Assembly: GCA_002353825.1 (NCBI GenBank)
Contig: DEKJ01000057.1
Location: forward strand, 124,001 to 188,000
Length of the DNA stretch: 64,000 nt
Source: Prevotella sp. UBA2725
GTDB taxonomy: Bacteria; Bacteroidota; Bacteroidia; Bacteroidales; Bacteroidaceae
Direction: 5' to 3'
Position numbers and translations under genes: made by a program. Positions 7,575 to 16,178 of the stretch are shown here, piece by piece (the first letter of the stretch is position 1; the number at the start of each line of letters is the position of its first letter). The notes beneath the pieces are model-generated. The model did no database searches, was not told the origin of the DNA, and saw nothing but the letters and a program-made list of their open reading frames with translations.

Positions 7575-10223
7575 ATGATTAGTAAAAAGACAACTTCAAT
7601 AATAACATTTTGCACCAGTGTGCTCCTTACTTTCGGCACGGCTCCAATCAGCGCATCACCATCTGATGATGATCATGCACTTTGGGGGAATATCGATTAT
7701 GAAGGAGCACCGTGGGTAGAGAATATCTCCAGCCAAGCGAATATTACGAAGGGCTTGCAGGGACGCCACATCGCCTTGTGGGCATCCCACGGCAGATATT
7801 ATGACAATAACCGTGGACGCTGGACATGGCAACGCCCTAACCTCTTTTGTACAACAGAAGATCTCTTTACCCCTACCATCGTCGTTCCGTTTCTTATCCC
7901 CATGCTCCAGAATGCTGGAGCTGTCGTCTTTACACCACGGGAACGAGACTATCAGACTATGGAGTATGTGGTAGATCCGGACGGCGGACTAAATACTTCT
8001 TCGTCAAGCTATAAGGAATACCCCAGCAATGATCAATGGGAAACAACCAACATCCCGGGGTTTGCAGCCCATAGCGGTTCCTATCCCGACAATGAGAACC
8101 CTTTCGCTGCAGGTTCAGCCCGGCAAATAAGATCGACCAAGAAAGCAGGTAAGGCTTTTGTCAAATGGCAGCCCTATTTTATCCGGAAAGGTAACTATGC
8201 TGTTTATGTAAGTTACCAGACGCTCGACAAAAGCGTTGACGACGCTCATTATACCGTCTTCCACCAAGGTGTTGCCACTGAATTCAGAGTCAATCAGCGC
8301 ATGGGTGCTGGCACATGGGTCTATCTTGGCACATTCACCTTCGATGAGGGGAGCAGTGTAGACAACTGTGTCATGCTCACCAACCAGAGCCACAATCGGA
8401 AAGGCATCGTCACCGCTGATGCCGTGCGCTTCGGTGGTGGAATGGGCAATATTGAAAGAGGCGGAAATGTCAGTGGCTTGCCAAGAGCTCTGGAAGGTGC
8501 AAGGTACTCAGCTCAATGGGCTGGCGCACCATATAACATATATGGTGGAAAGAAAGGTAACGACGACTATGGCGACGATATCAACGTACGCTCCTTGATG
8601 TCCAACTGGCTATCGGGTGGCTCGGTTTTCAATCCTGTCCAAGATGGAAAACACGTACCTATCGAGTTGTCTCTTGCCGTTCACAGCGATGCCGGTTATG
8701 CGTCTGACGGCAAGTCGCGCTGGGGAAGTCTTGCTATTTGCACTACCGATTTCAATGATGGGCAATTAGCTTCTGGTATCACACGACAAGCATCAAAGCT
8801 CTTTGCAAGCAATCTGCTCAATAACACCGTCAAAGACTTGAGTGCGAAATATGGTGCATGGCCGAAGCGCTATCTCTGGGACCGTAACTATTCAGAGACA
8901 CGGCTGCCCGCCGTTCCTTCAGCTATCATAGAGACAATGTCGCACCAGAACTTCCCCGACATGTTGTTGGGGCAGGATCCCAACTTCAAGTTCGACCTCG
9001 CACGATCGCTCTATAAGACGATCGCTCGGTTTATCAACGGCATGCACGATGAGGCTACGGTCATAGAGCCTCTGCCGCCGCTGAACATCGCTGTAACGCA
9101 GAAGAAAGGCCATGCCACCGTGAGCTGGACCTCACAGAGTGACCCGCAGGAGCCTTCCGCCGATCCATCCTATTACATTGTCTATACGGCTGTAGGGAAA
9201 GGAGGATTTGACAATGGCGTGAAGACCTCCCGACCCTCCTACTCCATCACCCTGCAGCCCGGCATACCCTATCATTTCAAAGTCACAGCGGTCAACCGCG
9301 GTGGAGAGAGCTTCCCCTCCGAAGTTGTCTCAGCCTTGTATGAGCCGAAAGCCACTAAGACTGTGCTCGTCGTCAATGGTTTTCATCGCCTCTCCTCGCC
9401 GGCTATCATTAACGACAGTCAGCGACAGGGATTTGACTTAGACGAAGACGCCGGGGTGTCTTATGGACTGACCGGTGGATGGAGCGGAAGACAGACGTCA
9501 TTCGACAAGAGTCGGATGGGTTCTGAGACGAGTAGCGGCTTAGGCTATAGCGGTAACGAACTCGTCGGAAAGTTCATCGCAGGTAACACATTCGATTACA
9601 TCAAGGAGCACACCAATGCCATCGCAACGGCTCATATATATAATGTGGCAAGTTGCTCTTCAAAAGCCATCGAAACAGGCATCGTCAATATGAACAATTA
9701 TGATGCAGTAGACCTAATTCTCGGCTTAGAGAAATTTTCAACAACGCAGACTAAATATTACCGGACCTTCTCTCCAACCATGAAGCAGAAAATCAGCAAC
9801 TATCTCGCACGAGGAGGTAAGATGCTGGCCAGTGGTGCATATATTGGTGCAGACAATGACAATCAGGAAGACAGCCAGTGGCTCGATCAGACCTTACACG
9901 CTGACTATAGCGGGGCGCTCAAGACCGATACCATCAATAGCATCAGTGGACTGGGTATCAACGGCTTCGACATTTACCGTACGTTGAATCCCGACCATTA
10001 CTGCGTACAACATGCTGATAAGCTTTCACCTGCTACTGATGCTTTCTGCACCATGACTTACAGTGACGGAAGCTCAGCTGCCGTAGCCTTTGAAGGAGGC
10101 AAAGACAGATCGCATCAAGCTCGCCGAACGTTCATCATGGGATTTCCTCTTGAGAGCATCAAAGACATCAACACACGAGACAACATCATGAGAGGCATCC
10201 TCGCCTTCTTATTGAAAGATTGA
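7575..10223 (+). CDS. Secreted amidase-like protein with golvesin-type and fibronectin III domains
   Basis: An 882-residue exported protein from ATG 7575, chosen because it opens with a clean signal peptide (MISKKTTSIITFCTSVLLTF, then a cleavage region near GTAPISA-SP). An ATG at 7524 in the same frame would add 17 residues and overlap the acyltransferase gene by 14 bases. The first half contains two pieces of an N-acetylmuramoyl-L-alanine-amidase-like fold: HIALWASHGRYYD with TTEDLFTPTIVVPFL, later LSLAVHSDAGY and AIIETMSHQNFPDM. Between them sits a beta-rich insert (NYAVYVSYQTLDKS to TADAVRFGGG) typical of golvesin C-terminal/xanthan-lyase-like domains. A fibronectin III domain (about PPLNIAVTQKKG to VSALYEP) follows, then a C-terminal region of about 280 residues resembling a Rossmann-like hydrolase module. 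Likely a periplasmic or surface cell-wall or glycan enzyme; the substrate is not known. Confidence 0.75.
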   Translation: MISKKTTSIITFCTSVLLTFGTAPISASPSDDDHALWGNIDYEGAPWVENISSQANITKGLQGRHIALWASHGRYYDNNRGRWTWQRPNLFCTTEDLFTPTIVVPFLIPMLQNAGAVVFTPRERDYQTMEYVVDPDGGLNTSSSSYKEYPSNDQWETTNIPGFAAHSGSYPDNENPFAAGSARQIRSTKKAGKAFVKWQPYFIRKGNYAVYVSYQTLDKSVDDAHYTVFHQGVATEFRVNQRMGAGTWVYLGTFTFDEGSSVDNCVMLTNQSHNRKGIVTADAVRFGGGMGNIERGGNVSGLPRALEGARYSAQWAGAPYNIYGGKKGNDDYGDDINVRSLMSNWLSGGSVFNPVQDGKHVPIELSLAVHSDAGYASDGKSRWGSLAICTTDFNDGQLASGITRQASKLFASNLLNNTVKDLSAKYGAWPKRYLWDRNYSETRLPAVPSAIIETMSHQNFPDMLLGQDPNFKFDLARSLYKTIARFINGMHDEATVIEPLPPLNIAVTQKKGHATVSWTSQSDPQEPSADPSYYIVYTAVGKGGFDNGVKTSRPSYSITLQPGIPYHFKVTAVNRGGESFPSEVVSALYEPKATKTVLVVNGFHRLSSPAIINDSQRQGFDLDEDAGVSYGLTGGWSGRQTSFDKSRMGSETSSGLGYSGNELVGKFIAGNTFDYIKEHTNAIATAHIYNVASCSSKAIETGIVNMNNYDAVDLILGLEKFSTTQTKYYRTFSPTMKQKISNYLARGGKMLASGAYIGADNDNQEDSQWLDQTLHADYSGALKTDTINSISGLGINGFDIYRTLNPDHYCVQHADKLSPATDAFCTMTYSDGSSAAVAFEGGKDRSHQARRTFIMGFPLESIKDINTRDNIMRGILAFLLKD

Positions 10224-10263
10224 AATAATGAAATAAACCTTATTACCATTAAATATTAATACT

Positions 10264-10596
10264 ATGAAGATTCAAGCCAACCCATCGGGAACAAGAAGCA
10301 TCGAGGTGACAGAGAAGCACCTTGAGACCATTGATAAATACTCTCTTCTCCGTAATCTCATTGACAGCAACGGCATCATCGACGAGACTGTGCTCGACAA
10401 GCTCCGGTTCAATGTCCGTGGACTTCTTGAGGGCGCAGCAGGCACTGACCGCGATCTCCTCGACCTCTGCCTTGACGTGCTGTACAACAACAATATGAAA
10501 GCTTTCGGTCTGCATGAGCTTGTCCTGCTCTTCATCAAATGGAAAAATGAGCATCAGGGCAAAGAGAATGATGACCCAGGCGAAGTGACTGACTAA
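10264..10596 (+). CDS. Hypothetical protein
   Basis: A 110-residue, acidic, probably all-helical cytoplasmic protein with no recognised domain (begins MKIQANPSGTRSIEVTEKHL). The ATG at 10264 follows an AT-rich 40-base gap after the amidase gene. The stop codon is 2 bases before the ygiQ start, so translation of the two is probably coupled. Confidence 0.65.
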   Translation: MKIQANPSGTRSIEVTEKHLETIDKYSLLRNLIDSNGIIDETVLDKLRFNVRGLLEGAAGTDRDLLDLCLDVLYNNNMKAFGLHELVLLFIKWKNEHQGKENDDPGEVTD

Positions 10597-10598
10597 AG

Positions 10599-12635
10599 AT
10601 GCCCATGAATCAACACAACGGACCCATGCTCACTGACTTCCTTCCTACTACAAAGAAGGAATGTGAGCTAAGGGGATGGACTCAGCTCGACGTCATTCTC
10701 TTCTCCGGCGATGCCTATGTCGACCACCCGGCATTCGGTGCTGCAGTCATAGGCCGAATCATAGAGGCAGCAGGCTATAAGGTAGCCATCGTGCCACAAC
10801 CCGACTGGCATGGCGACTATCGTGACTTCAAGAAGTTAGGCCGCCCACGTCTCTTCTTTGCCGTGTCTCCGGGTAATATGGACAGTATGGTGAACCGCTA
10901 TACTGCCAACCGTCGTATGCGACACGATGACGCATACAGTCCCGACTCGCGCCATGACATGCGGCCCGATTATCCAAGCATCGTCTATACGAAGATCCTC
11001 AAGCAACTTTTCCCGGACGTGCCAGTGGTACTCGGTGGCATCGAGGCTTCCATGCGCCGCTTCACGCATTACGACTACTGGCAAGACAAGCTTCTTAAGC
11101 CTATCCTCTGTCTCAGCGGTGCCGACTTCCTGCTCTATGGCATGGGAGAGAAAAACACAGTGGCGCTCTGCAACGAAATGGCGGCGGGAAAGCCAATCAA
11201 TGAGATCGGTGACATTCCGCAGACTTCATTCATCCGTCGTGAGGAAGATATTCCCGGTGGCATCAAAGACGATGACATCGTGCTCCATTCCTATGAGGAA
11301 TGCCTGCGGAACAAGAAAGCGCATGCAGAGAACTTCCGGCATATTGAGGAAGAGTGTAACCGTATGCACGGTCAACGGATGCTTCAGAAAGTAGGCAATG
11401 TCTATGTCGTACAAAACCCGATGTACCCACCATTGACGAGCGAAGAGCTCGATGCATCTTTCGACCTTCCTTACACTCGCCTGCCCCACCCCAAATACAA
11501 AGGCAAGACCATTCCGGCCTACGAGATGATCAAGTTCTCTATCAATATGCACCGTGGCTGTTTTGGCGGCTGTGCTTTCTGCACCATCTCCGCTCACCAG
11601 GGAAAGTTTGTTGTGTGCCGGTCGAAGGAGAGCATTCTCAAGGAGGCAAAGAAGATCATCTCCATGCCCGACTTCAAAGGCTACATATCCGACCTCGGAG
11701 GACCTTCAGCCAACATGTATGGCATGCACGGTCGTAACCTCAAAGCTTGTGAACACTGCAAACGGCCGTCATGTATCAACCCAGAGGTATGCCCGAACCT
11801 TATCACCGACCATTCGAAGCTTCTCGAGATCTATCATGCAGTGGATGCCCTCCCTGGCGTGAAGAAGAGCTTCATCGGCAGCGGTGTACGCTACGACCTC
11901 ATTCTGCATAAGTCGAAAGACGAGAAGTCGAATGAGGCTGCCATGCAATATGCCCGCGAGCTTATCACGAAGCATGTCAGTGGCCGACTGAAAGTGGCAC
12001 CGGAAAACACCTCCGACCGTGTACTGAAGTTCATGCGGAAGCCATCTTTCAAACTCTTCTACGAGTTCAAACGACTCTTCGACAAGATCAACAAGGAAGC
12101 GGGACTGCATCAGCAGATCATCCCCTACTTCATCAGTTCCCATCCGGCTTGTCATGAAGAAGACATGGCGGAGCTCGCAGTCATCACGAAAGGTCTAGAC
12201 TTCCATCTTGAGCAGGTCCAAGACTTCACGCCTACACCAATGACGGTCTCTACAACAGCGTTCTATACAGGTTATGACCCCTACACGCTCGAGCCTGTCT
12301 ATTGCGCGAAGACGCCTCGGGAGAAACTGGCACAACGCATGTTCTTCTTCTGGTATAAGCCGGAGGAGCGACAAGCCATCGAACATGAACTGCGACGTAT
12401 CGGTCGTCCGGATCTCATCAAGAAGCTCTACGACGGACAGCCGCACCACGGACGCGCCCATTATGACGGCAAGGCAGTGGGAAGCTCACCAGAGCAACCG
12501 AGAACAGCGAGGTCGTCAAGGTCCTCCAGACCATCAAGACCTGGAAGGCCTAACAGGTCGGAGCAGTCAGCGAAGAGTCAAAAGCATAAATCGTTCAATC
12601 CGAATTTTTATCCGAAACGCGGAAAACGAGCATAG
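10599..12635 (+). CDS. ygiQ: YgiQ-family radical SAM protein
   Basis: A 678-residue YgiQ-type protein: an N-terminal domain (FLPTTKKECELRGWTQLDVI, FSGDAYVDHPAFGAAVIGR) with a vitamin-B12-binding-like fold, then a radical SAM barrel with Cys321-x3-Cys325-x2-Cys328 (HRGCFGGCAFC). Further conserved blocks are VLGGIEASMRR, SDLGGPSANMYG and PYFISSHPACHEEDM. The biochemical role of the family is not established. The C-terminus (about 630-678) is a low-complexity Ser/Arg/Pro tail (RSSRSSRPSRPGRPNRS) that could bind RNA. The start lies 2 bases after the preceding stop; ATG at 10605 is an alternative. A mosaic palindromic element begins about 15 bases after the stop. Confidence 0.9.
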   Translation: MPMNQHNGPMLTDFLPTTKKECELRGWTQLDVILFSGDAYVDHPAFGAAVIGRIIEAAGYKVAIVPQPDWHGDYRDFKKLGRPRLFFAVSPGNMDSMVNRYTANRRMRHDDAYSPDSRHDMRPDYPSIVYTKILKQLFPDVPVVLGGIEASMRRFTHYDYWQDKLLKPILCLSGADFLLYGMGEKNTVALCNEMAAGKPINEIGDIPQTSFIRREEDIPGGIKDDDIVLHSYEECLRNKKAHAENFRHIEEECNRMHGQRMLQKVGNVYVVQNPMYPPLTSEELDASFDLPYTRLPHPKYKGKTIPAYEMIKFSINMHRGCFGGCAFCTISAHQGKFVVCRSKESILKEAKKIISMPDFKGYISDLGGPSANMYGMHGRNLKACEHCKRPSCINPEVCPNLITDHSKLLEIYHAVDALPGVKKSFIGSGVRYDLILHKSKDEKSNEAAMQYARELITKHVSGRLKVAPENTSDRVLKFMRKPSFKLFYEFKRLFDKINKEAGLHQQIIPYFISSHPACHEEDMAELAVITKGLDFHLEQVQDFTPTPMTVSTTAFYTGYDPYTLEPVYCAKTPREKLAQRMFFFWYKPEERQAIEHELRRIGRPDLIKKLYDGQPHHGRAHYDGKAVGSSPEQPRTARSSRSSRPSRPGRPNRSEQSAKSQKHKSFNPNFYPKRGKRA

Positions 12636-12650
12636 TGCAGGGTACGGAAC

Positions 12651-13010
12651 AGCCTCGGAGAGGCTGAACATGGTTAGCCCCAGGTGAGGAGCGCAGCGAC
12701 GTAACCTGGGGTTTAAGAGTGAAGGATTTACGTTGAAAGGTGTCCTCGAAGAGGGCAAACCCTGGCAGAGTGCTGGTCTTTACAGGTTCGCCCTCTTCGA
12801 GGACGACAGTTCGAATGCAATGCCTTCTACAAACCCCAGGTTACGTCGCTACGCTCCTCACCTGGGGCTAACCTAATTGGCCCCCTTCGGGGACCTCACC
12901 AACCCGAAAACCGGAAGATCCCTACCACCCGGTTATTATCATCGGGTGGTGGCCGGTACATTCCTGGCCCCCGTTGCTCGGGGGAACCGAAGGGGGTGCG
13001 GCCACTGCAC
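12651..13010. repeat. Mosaic palindromic element, copy 1
   Basis: Fills most of the 393-base gap between ygiQ and the PP2C-TruA gene. Order: small hairpin AGCCTCGGAGAGGCT (12651-12665); module B left (12673-12714); inner arm with CCTCGAAGAGGGCAAAC (12739-12764); inverted inner arm (12783-12811); module B right (12831-12872), the reverse complement of B left with one mismatch in 42; module C TTGGCCCCCTTCGGGGACC (12877-12897); and module D, a GC-rich hairpin ending GCGGCCACTGCAC (12945-13010). Module B is itself a hairpin because it begins with CCCCAGGT and ends with ACCTGGGG. Confidence 0.85.
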
Positions 13011-13028
13011 TGAAAAAAATATCAATCA

Positions 13029-14600
13029 ATGACAATATACGAACAGTTTATCCAAGGCAAGCACGATGCAACGAGTTGTGAGGACGGCATTGTTGTCACC
13101 GACAACTTTGTCGCTGCCATCGACGGGAGCACGAGCAAAGGAAAGAAGCACGTCAATCCATCGATGCGCAACGGCAGATATTGCATGGAGCTCATTACAG
13201 CTTTCATTCGTGAGATGCCAGCAGACATCACCCTTGATACTTTCTGCGAGAATGTTACGGCACGCACCCATAAAGCCTATGTTGATGCCGGCGTGACCGA
13301 TGAGGCCGATTCAAAAGGCCCTATTCCACCGCGCGACCGTCTCTGTGCGTCAGCTGTAGTGTACAGCAATCAGCGGAAAGAGATATGGATGATTGGTGAC
13401 TGCCAATGCATTGTTGGTGGTAAACTCTTCACCAATGGGAAACCATCTGAGGCTGCTATATCGGAGAAGCGTGCACAACTCTTTGCAGATGAGGCGGCTA
13501 AGCATACCGATATGATTGTTGACGGCAGCCTTACCCACGACTATGCACGTGATGCCATCCTACCAGAACTTGTGGCTTCCATGGACGGAGAAAATAAGAC
13601 TTATGCGGTCATTGACGGATATCCGATTTATAAAGATGGAATAAAAGTTATCAAGCTAAAAGACTTACCAACTGCAGACAGAGAAGTAGTACTAGCCTCC
13701 GATGGATATCCTTTTCTCTGCTCCTCCTTGGAGAAAAGCGAACGGAAGTTGAAAAAACAATTAGACTCAGACCCGTTCAATATCCATACCTTCAAGGCTA
13801 CCAAGGGTTTGATACAAGGCAACGTCTCGTTCGACGACCGTGCCTACATCCGCTTTTCTACCGTTCCTACGCAGCGTTACTTTCTTACGTTGAGTTTCGA
13901 CGGCACAGCCTATCATGGTTGGCAGATTCAACCCAATGGCATGACGGTGCAGGAACGTCTGCAAGATGCGCTAACAAAGATTCTTAGACACAAGGTTGAG
14001 ATTACTGGAGCCGGCCGCACCGATGCGGGAGTTCATGCCCGCACGATGGTCTGCCATTTTGATGACATAGCAGGTCACAATTGTGACCAGCTACTCTATC
14101 GGCTCAACCAGATGCTCCCACAAGATATTGCCTGTAGGAAGCTCGAGCCCGTATCGGCAGACCTCCATGCGCGGTTCTCTGCCACTAAACGAACCTACCG
14201 CTATTTCATCCACACAAGCAAAGACCCGTTCCTGCGGCATTTCTCCGTGGAGACTCACTACCCGCTCGACTTTCCGTTGATGAATGAGGCAGCAGCGTCA
14301 TTGCTGCAGGTGACCGACTTCAAGGCTTTCTGCAAGGCAGACAACGACAGTAAGACGACGATCTGCCATTTGACGAAGGCACAGTGGGTACGGACCTCGC
14401 CCAACGAGTGGTATTTTGAGATTTCTGCCGATCGGTTCCTTCGCAACATGGTACGCGCTGTTGTGGGTACCTTATTTGATGTCGGTCGCTACCGCATCAG
14501 TCTCCAGGAGTTCAAGGAGATCGTAGCTCACGGAAACCGCTCAGACTCCGGTGAGTCGATGCCCGCAAAGGGACTGTTCCTGTGGGAGGTGGAATATTAA
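13029..14600 (+). CDS. truA: PP2C-like domain fused to tRNA pseudouridine(38-40) synthase TruA
   Basis: A single 523-codon frame with two unrelated domains. Residues 1-275 look like a PP2C-type phosphatase: Asp32 in AAIDGSTSKG, Asp124 in WMIGDCQ, Asp225 in LASDGY, and a terminal DDRAYIRF (Asp269/270) correspond to the metal-binding acidic motifs. Residues 283-523 are a complete TruA: YFLTLSFDGTAYHGWQIQPN at the start, GAGRTDAGVHA with catalytic Asp332, KRTYRYFIH, and FLRNMVRAVVGTL. TruA isomerises uridines 38-40 in tRNA anticodon arms. TruA in other bacteria is a free protein of about 240-270 residues starting near this junction, so the fusion is unusual. No ATG lies at the junction; the nearest downstream in-frame ATG (Met302) would remove the start of TruA. 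The gene is flanked upstream by a mosaic element and downstream by a 22-bp array. Confidence 0.9.
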   Translation: MTIYEQFIQGKHDATSCEDGIVVTDNFVAAIDGSTSKGKKHVNPSMRNGRYCMELITAFIREMPADITLDTFCENVTARTHKAYVDAGVTDEADSKGPIPPRDRLCASAVVYSNQRKEIWMIGDCQCIVGGKLFTNGKPSEAAISEKRAQLFADEAAKHTDMIVDGSLTHDYARDAILPELVASMDGENKTYAVIDGYPIYKDGIKVIKLKDLPTADREVVLASDGYPFLCSSLEKSERKLKKQLDSDPFNIHTFKATKGLIQGNVSFDDRAYIRFSTVPTQRYFLTLSFDGTAYHGWQIQPNGMTVQERLQDALTKILRHKVEITGAGRTDAGVHARTMVCHFDDIAGHNCDQLLYRLNQMLPQDIACRKLEPVSADLHARFSATKRTYRYFIHTSKDPFLRHFSVETHYPLDFPLMNEAAASLLQVTDFKAFCKADNDSKTTICHLTKAQWVRTSPNEWYFEISADRFLRNMVRAVVGTLFDVGRYRISLQEFKEIVAHGNRSDSGESMPAKGLFLWEVEY

Positions 14601-14607
14601 TTATCAT

Positions 14608-14733
14608 AAATCTCATCGCGACACATTTGGGGCGGTAACGCGACACATATGGGGCGGTAACACGACACATATGGGGCGGTAACGCGACACGTATGAGGCG
14701 GTAACACGACACATATGAGACGCGATGAGATTT
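14608..14733. repeat. 22-bp tandem array (family 2) capped by a perfect inverted repeat
   Basis: Units of 22 bp start at 14619, 14641, 14663 and 14685, plus a partial unit from 14707. Each contains CGACACATATGGGGCGGTAA with small changes. The array is bounded by AAATCTCATCGCG (14608-14620) and its exact reverse complement CGCGATGAGATTT (14721-14733). The whole could fold as a long stem carrying the array in its loop. It sits just after the truA stop. Confidence 0.85.
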
Positions 14734-14749
14734 AAGCGCTGAAGAAATA

Positions 14750-14788
14750 AAAAGACCTTGTATTGACATATTGCCAAAACAAGGTCTT
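14750..14788 (-). terminator. Rho-independent terminator of trxA
   Basis: On the minus strand AAGACCTTG pairs with CAAGGTCTT (plus positions 14780-14788 and 14752-14760) and is followed by TTTTATTTC. It lies 27 bases beyond the trxA stop. Confidence 0.8.
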
Positions 14789-14814
14789 AATAATTTTTGT
14801 GCCCCACTTGATAA

Positions 14815-15135
14815 TTAGTCAGCCAAAAGCTTGTCGAACTTCTCCTGGAACTTGCTCTTAGCAGCAGCACCTACGAACTTGTCGACGAGCTGACCGTTCT
14901 TGAAGAATAAGACTGTCGGGATATTACGAACACCATACTGCATGGGGATATCCTCATTGGCCTCGATGTCGCACTTGCCGACGACGATCTTGCCATCATA
15001 CTCGTTGGAGAGTTCCTCCATGATAGGACTTACCATACGGCAAGGACCGCACCATGTAGCCCACAGGTCAACGACAAAAGGCTTGTCGCCATTCTTCAAC
15101 TGCTCGAAATTATCAGCTGTTACTTCTACTGTCAT
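14815..15135 (-). CDS. trxA: Thioredoxin
   Basis: A 106-residue thioredoxin, the normal length for the family, with the active-site motif WCGPC at Cys29/Cys32 (LWATWCGPCRM) and the conserved cis-proline region (RNIPTVLFFKNGQ). It reduces cytoplasmic disulfides with thioredoxin reductase, which is not in this window. It is a single-gene unit: a strong promoter (15173-15204) lies upstream and a terminator (14750-14788) downstream. Confidence 0.97.
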   Translation of the reverse strand: MTVEVTADNFEQLKNGDKPFVVDLWATWCGPCRMVSPIMEELSNEYDGKIVVGKCDIEANEDIPMQYGVRNIPTVLFFKNGQLVDKFVGAAAKSKFQEKFDKLLAD

Positions 15136-15172
15136 AACTATTTTCCTTTCTCTTTATTTGTGATATTTTGTG

Positions 15173-15204
15173 CAAAAGTAAATAATTAGATTCACCTACA
15201 CAAA
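15173..15204 (-). promoter_or_regulatory. Promoter of trxA
   Basis: Minus-strand -7 element TACTTTTG (plus CAAAAGTA, 15173-15180) with TTTG (plus CAAA, 15201-15204) 20 bases upstream; a near-perfect Bacteroidetes promoter 37 bases before the trxA ATG. Confidence 0.8.
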
Positions 15205-15227
15205 CTTTATGCCAAAAAAGTGCCAAA

Positions 15228-15730
15228 TGTTCGATCTGTACGGGTGAAATAGACCTTTGTTTCTGAAGAGTGCCTCGGAGAGGCACACTTTTCATAACCC
15301 CAGACTAAAGGAGCGATAGCGACTGCAGTCTGGGGGTTAGGCTGAGGTCGGATTAATTGATCTCCAGCCTCGGAGAGGCTGACTGCGCCTTGGCGCGCTA
15401 TAAAATAATAGCAGGAAATATACATAGCGCACTTCGTGCAGTCTGCCTCTCCGAGGCAGATAGTCAAGTGTCCTCGTCCGATTCTAAGCCCCAGGCTGCG
15501 TCGCTACGCTCCTTGCCTGGGGTTATGCAAAGTCAGCCTCTTCGAGGCTGTCACACGCGCAATATGAAAGAGTCTATTCCACCCGTACAGGTCGAAATGT
15601 TTCAGTGCAGTGGCCGGTCTTGTACCGGCCACCCCCACATGATACCGCTTTTATTACCTTCTCGCACTGGTGGCCGGTACATTCCTGCCCCCGTTGTCCG
15701 GGGGAACCGAAGGGGGTGCGGCCACTGCAC
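15228..15730. repeat. Mosaic palindromic element, copy 2, with terminal inverted repeats and module D
   Basis: Occupies most of the 600-base gap between trxA and tsaE. The outer ends at 15228-15253 and 15572-15597 are inverted copies sharing CTGTACGGGTGAAATAGAC with few mismatches. Inside are GTGCCTCGGAGAGGCAC (15270-15286), module B left (15294-15339, CCCCAGACT form), a pair of inverted inner arms (about 15367-15388 and 15438-15461), module B right (15485-15525) and CAGCCTCTTCGAGGCTG (15534-15550). Two inverted copies of module D follow (15603-15632 and 15669-15730). Nothing here resembles a real coding sequence. Confidence 0.85.
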
Positions 15731-15735
15731 AGAAT

Positions 15736-16149
15736 TCAGAACTCGACCGTTCTTGAGCCATCCTCGTTCTGGGTGATCGTTACCTTTACAGCATCACCAG
15801 GAAGGATCTCCTCTATCAGTTCCGGCCATTCGATGAAGCACAGGTTGCCACTGTAGAAATAATCCTCGTAGCCCATGTCGTAGACCTCCTCCAACTTCTT
15901 GATGCGATAGAAGTCGAAATGGAAAATATGACTGTCATCTTTTGTGGATGTATAGTCGTTGACAATAGCGAATGTTGGAGAAGTGATGACATCTTCGACA
16001 CCAAGTTCCTCGCAGATGGCTTTGATGAACGTTGTCTTTCCTGCGCCCATCTTACCATAAAATGCAAACACATGACCTTTGCCCATGTTCTTGATGAACT
16101 CGCGGGCAGCTTCATGGATGCTGTCCAAAGATTTAATTGTAATCTTCAT
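15736..16149 (-). CDS. tsaE: tRNA threonylcarbamoyladenosine biosynthesis ATPase TsaE
   Basis: A 137-residue P-loop ATPase that works with TsaB and TsaD to form t6A at position 37 of ANN-decoding tRNAs. Walker A is GKMGAGKTT with Lys38; the conserved DFYRI and LCFIEWPE blocks are present. Full family length. The start lies 29 bases after the dnaE stop, so it is probably the second gene of a dnaE-tsaE unit. It ends within a few bases of mosaic element copy 2. Confidence 0.95.
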   Translation of the reverse strand: MKITIKSLDSIHEAAREFIKNMGKGHVFAFYGKMGAGKTTFIKAICEELGVEDVITSPTFAIVNDYTSTKDDSHIFHFDFYRIKKLEEVYDMGYEDYFYSGNLCFIEWPELIEEILPGDAVKVTITQNEDGSRTVEF

Positions 16150-16178
16150 TTTATTTATTGTATTATACTTTCATTTTA

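Noticed and set aside
15357..15776. Open frames within mosaic element copy 2 (also in copies 1, 3, 4 and 5)
   Set aside because: They read through hairpin arms; their translations (for example LRRYAPYLGLTKFNLFE) are the same repeat in different frames and lack start context.
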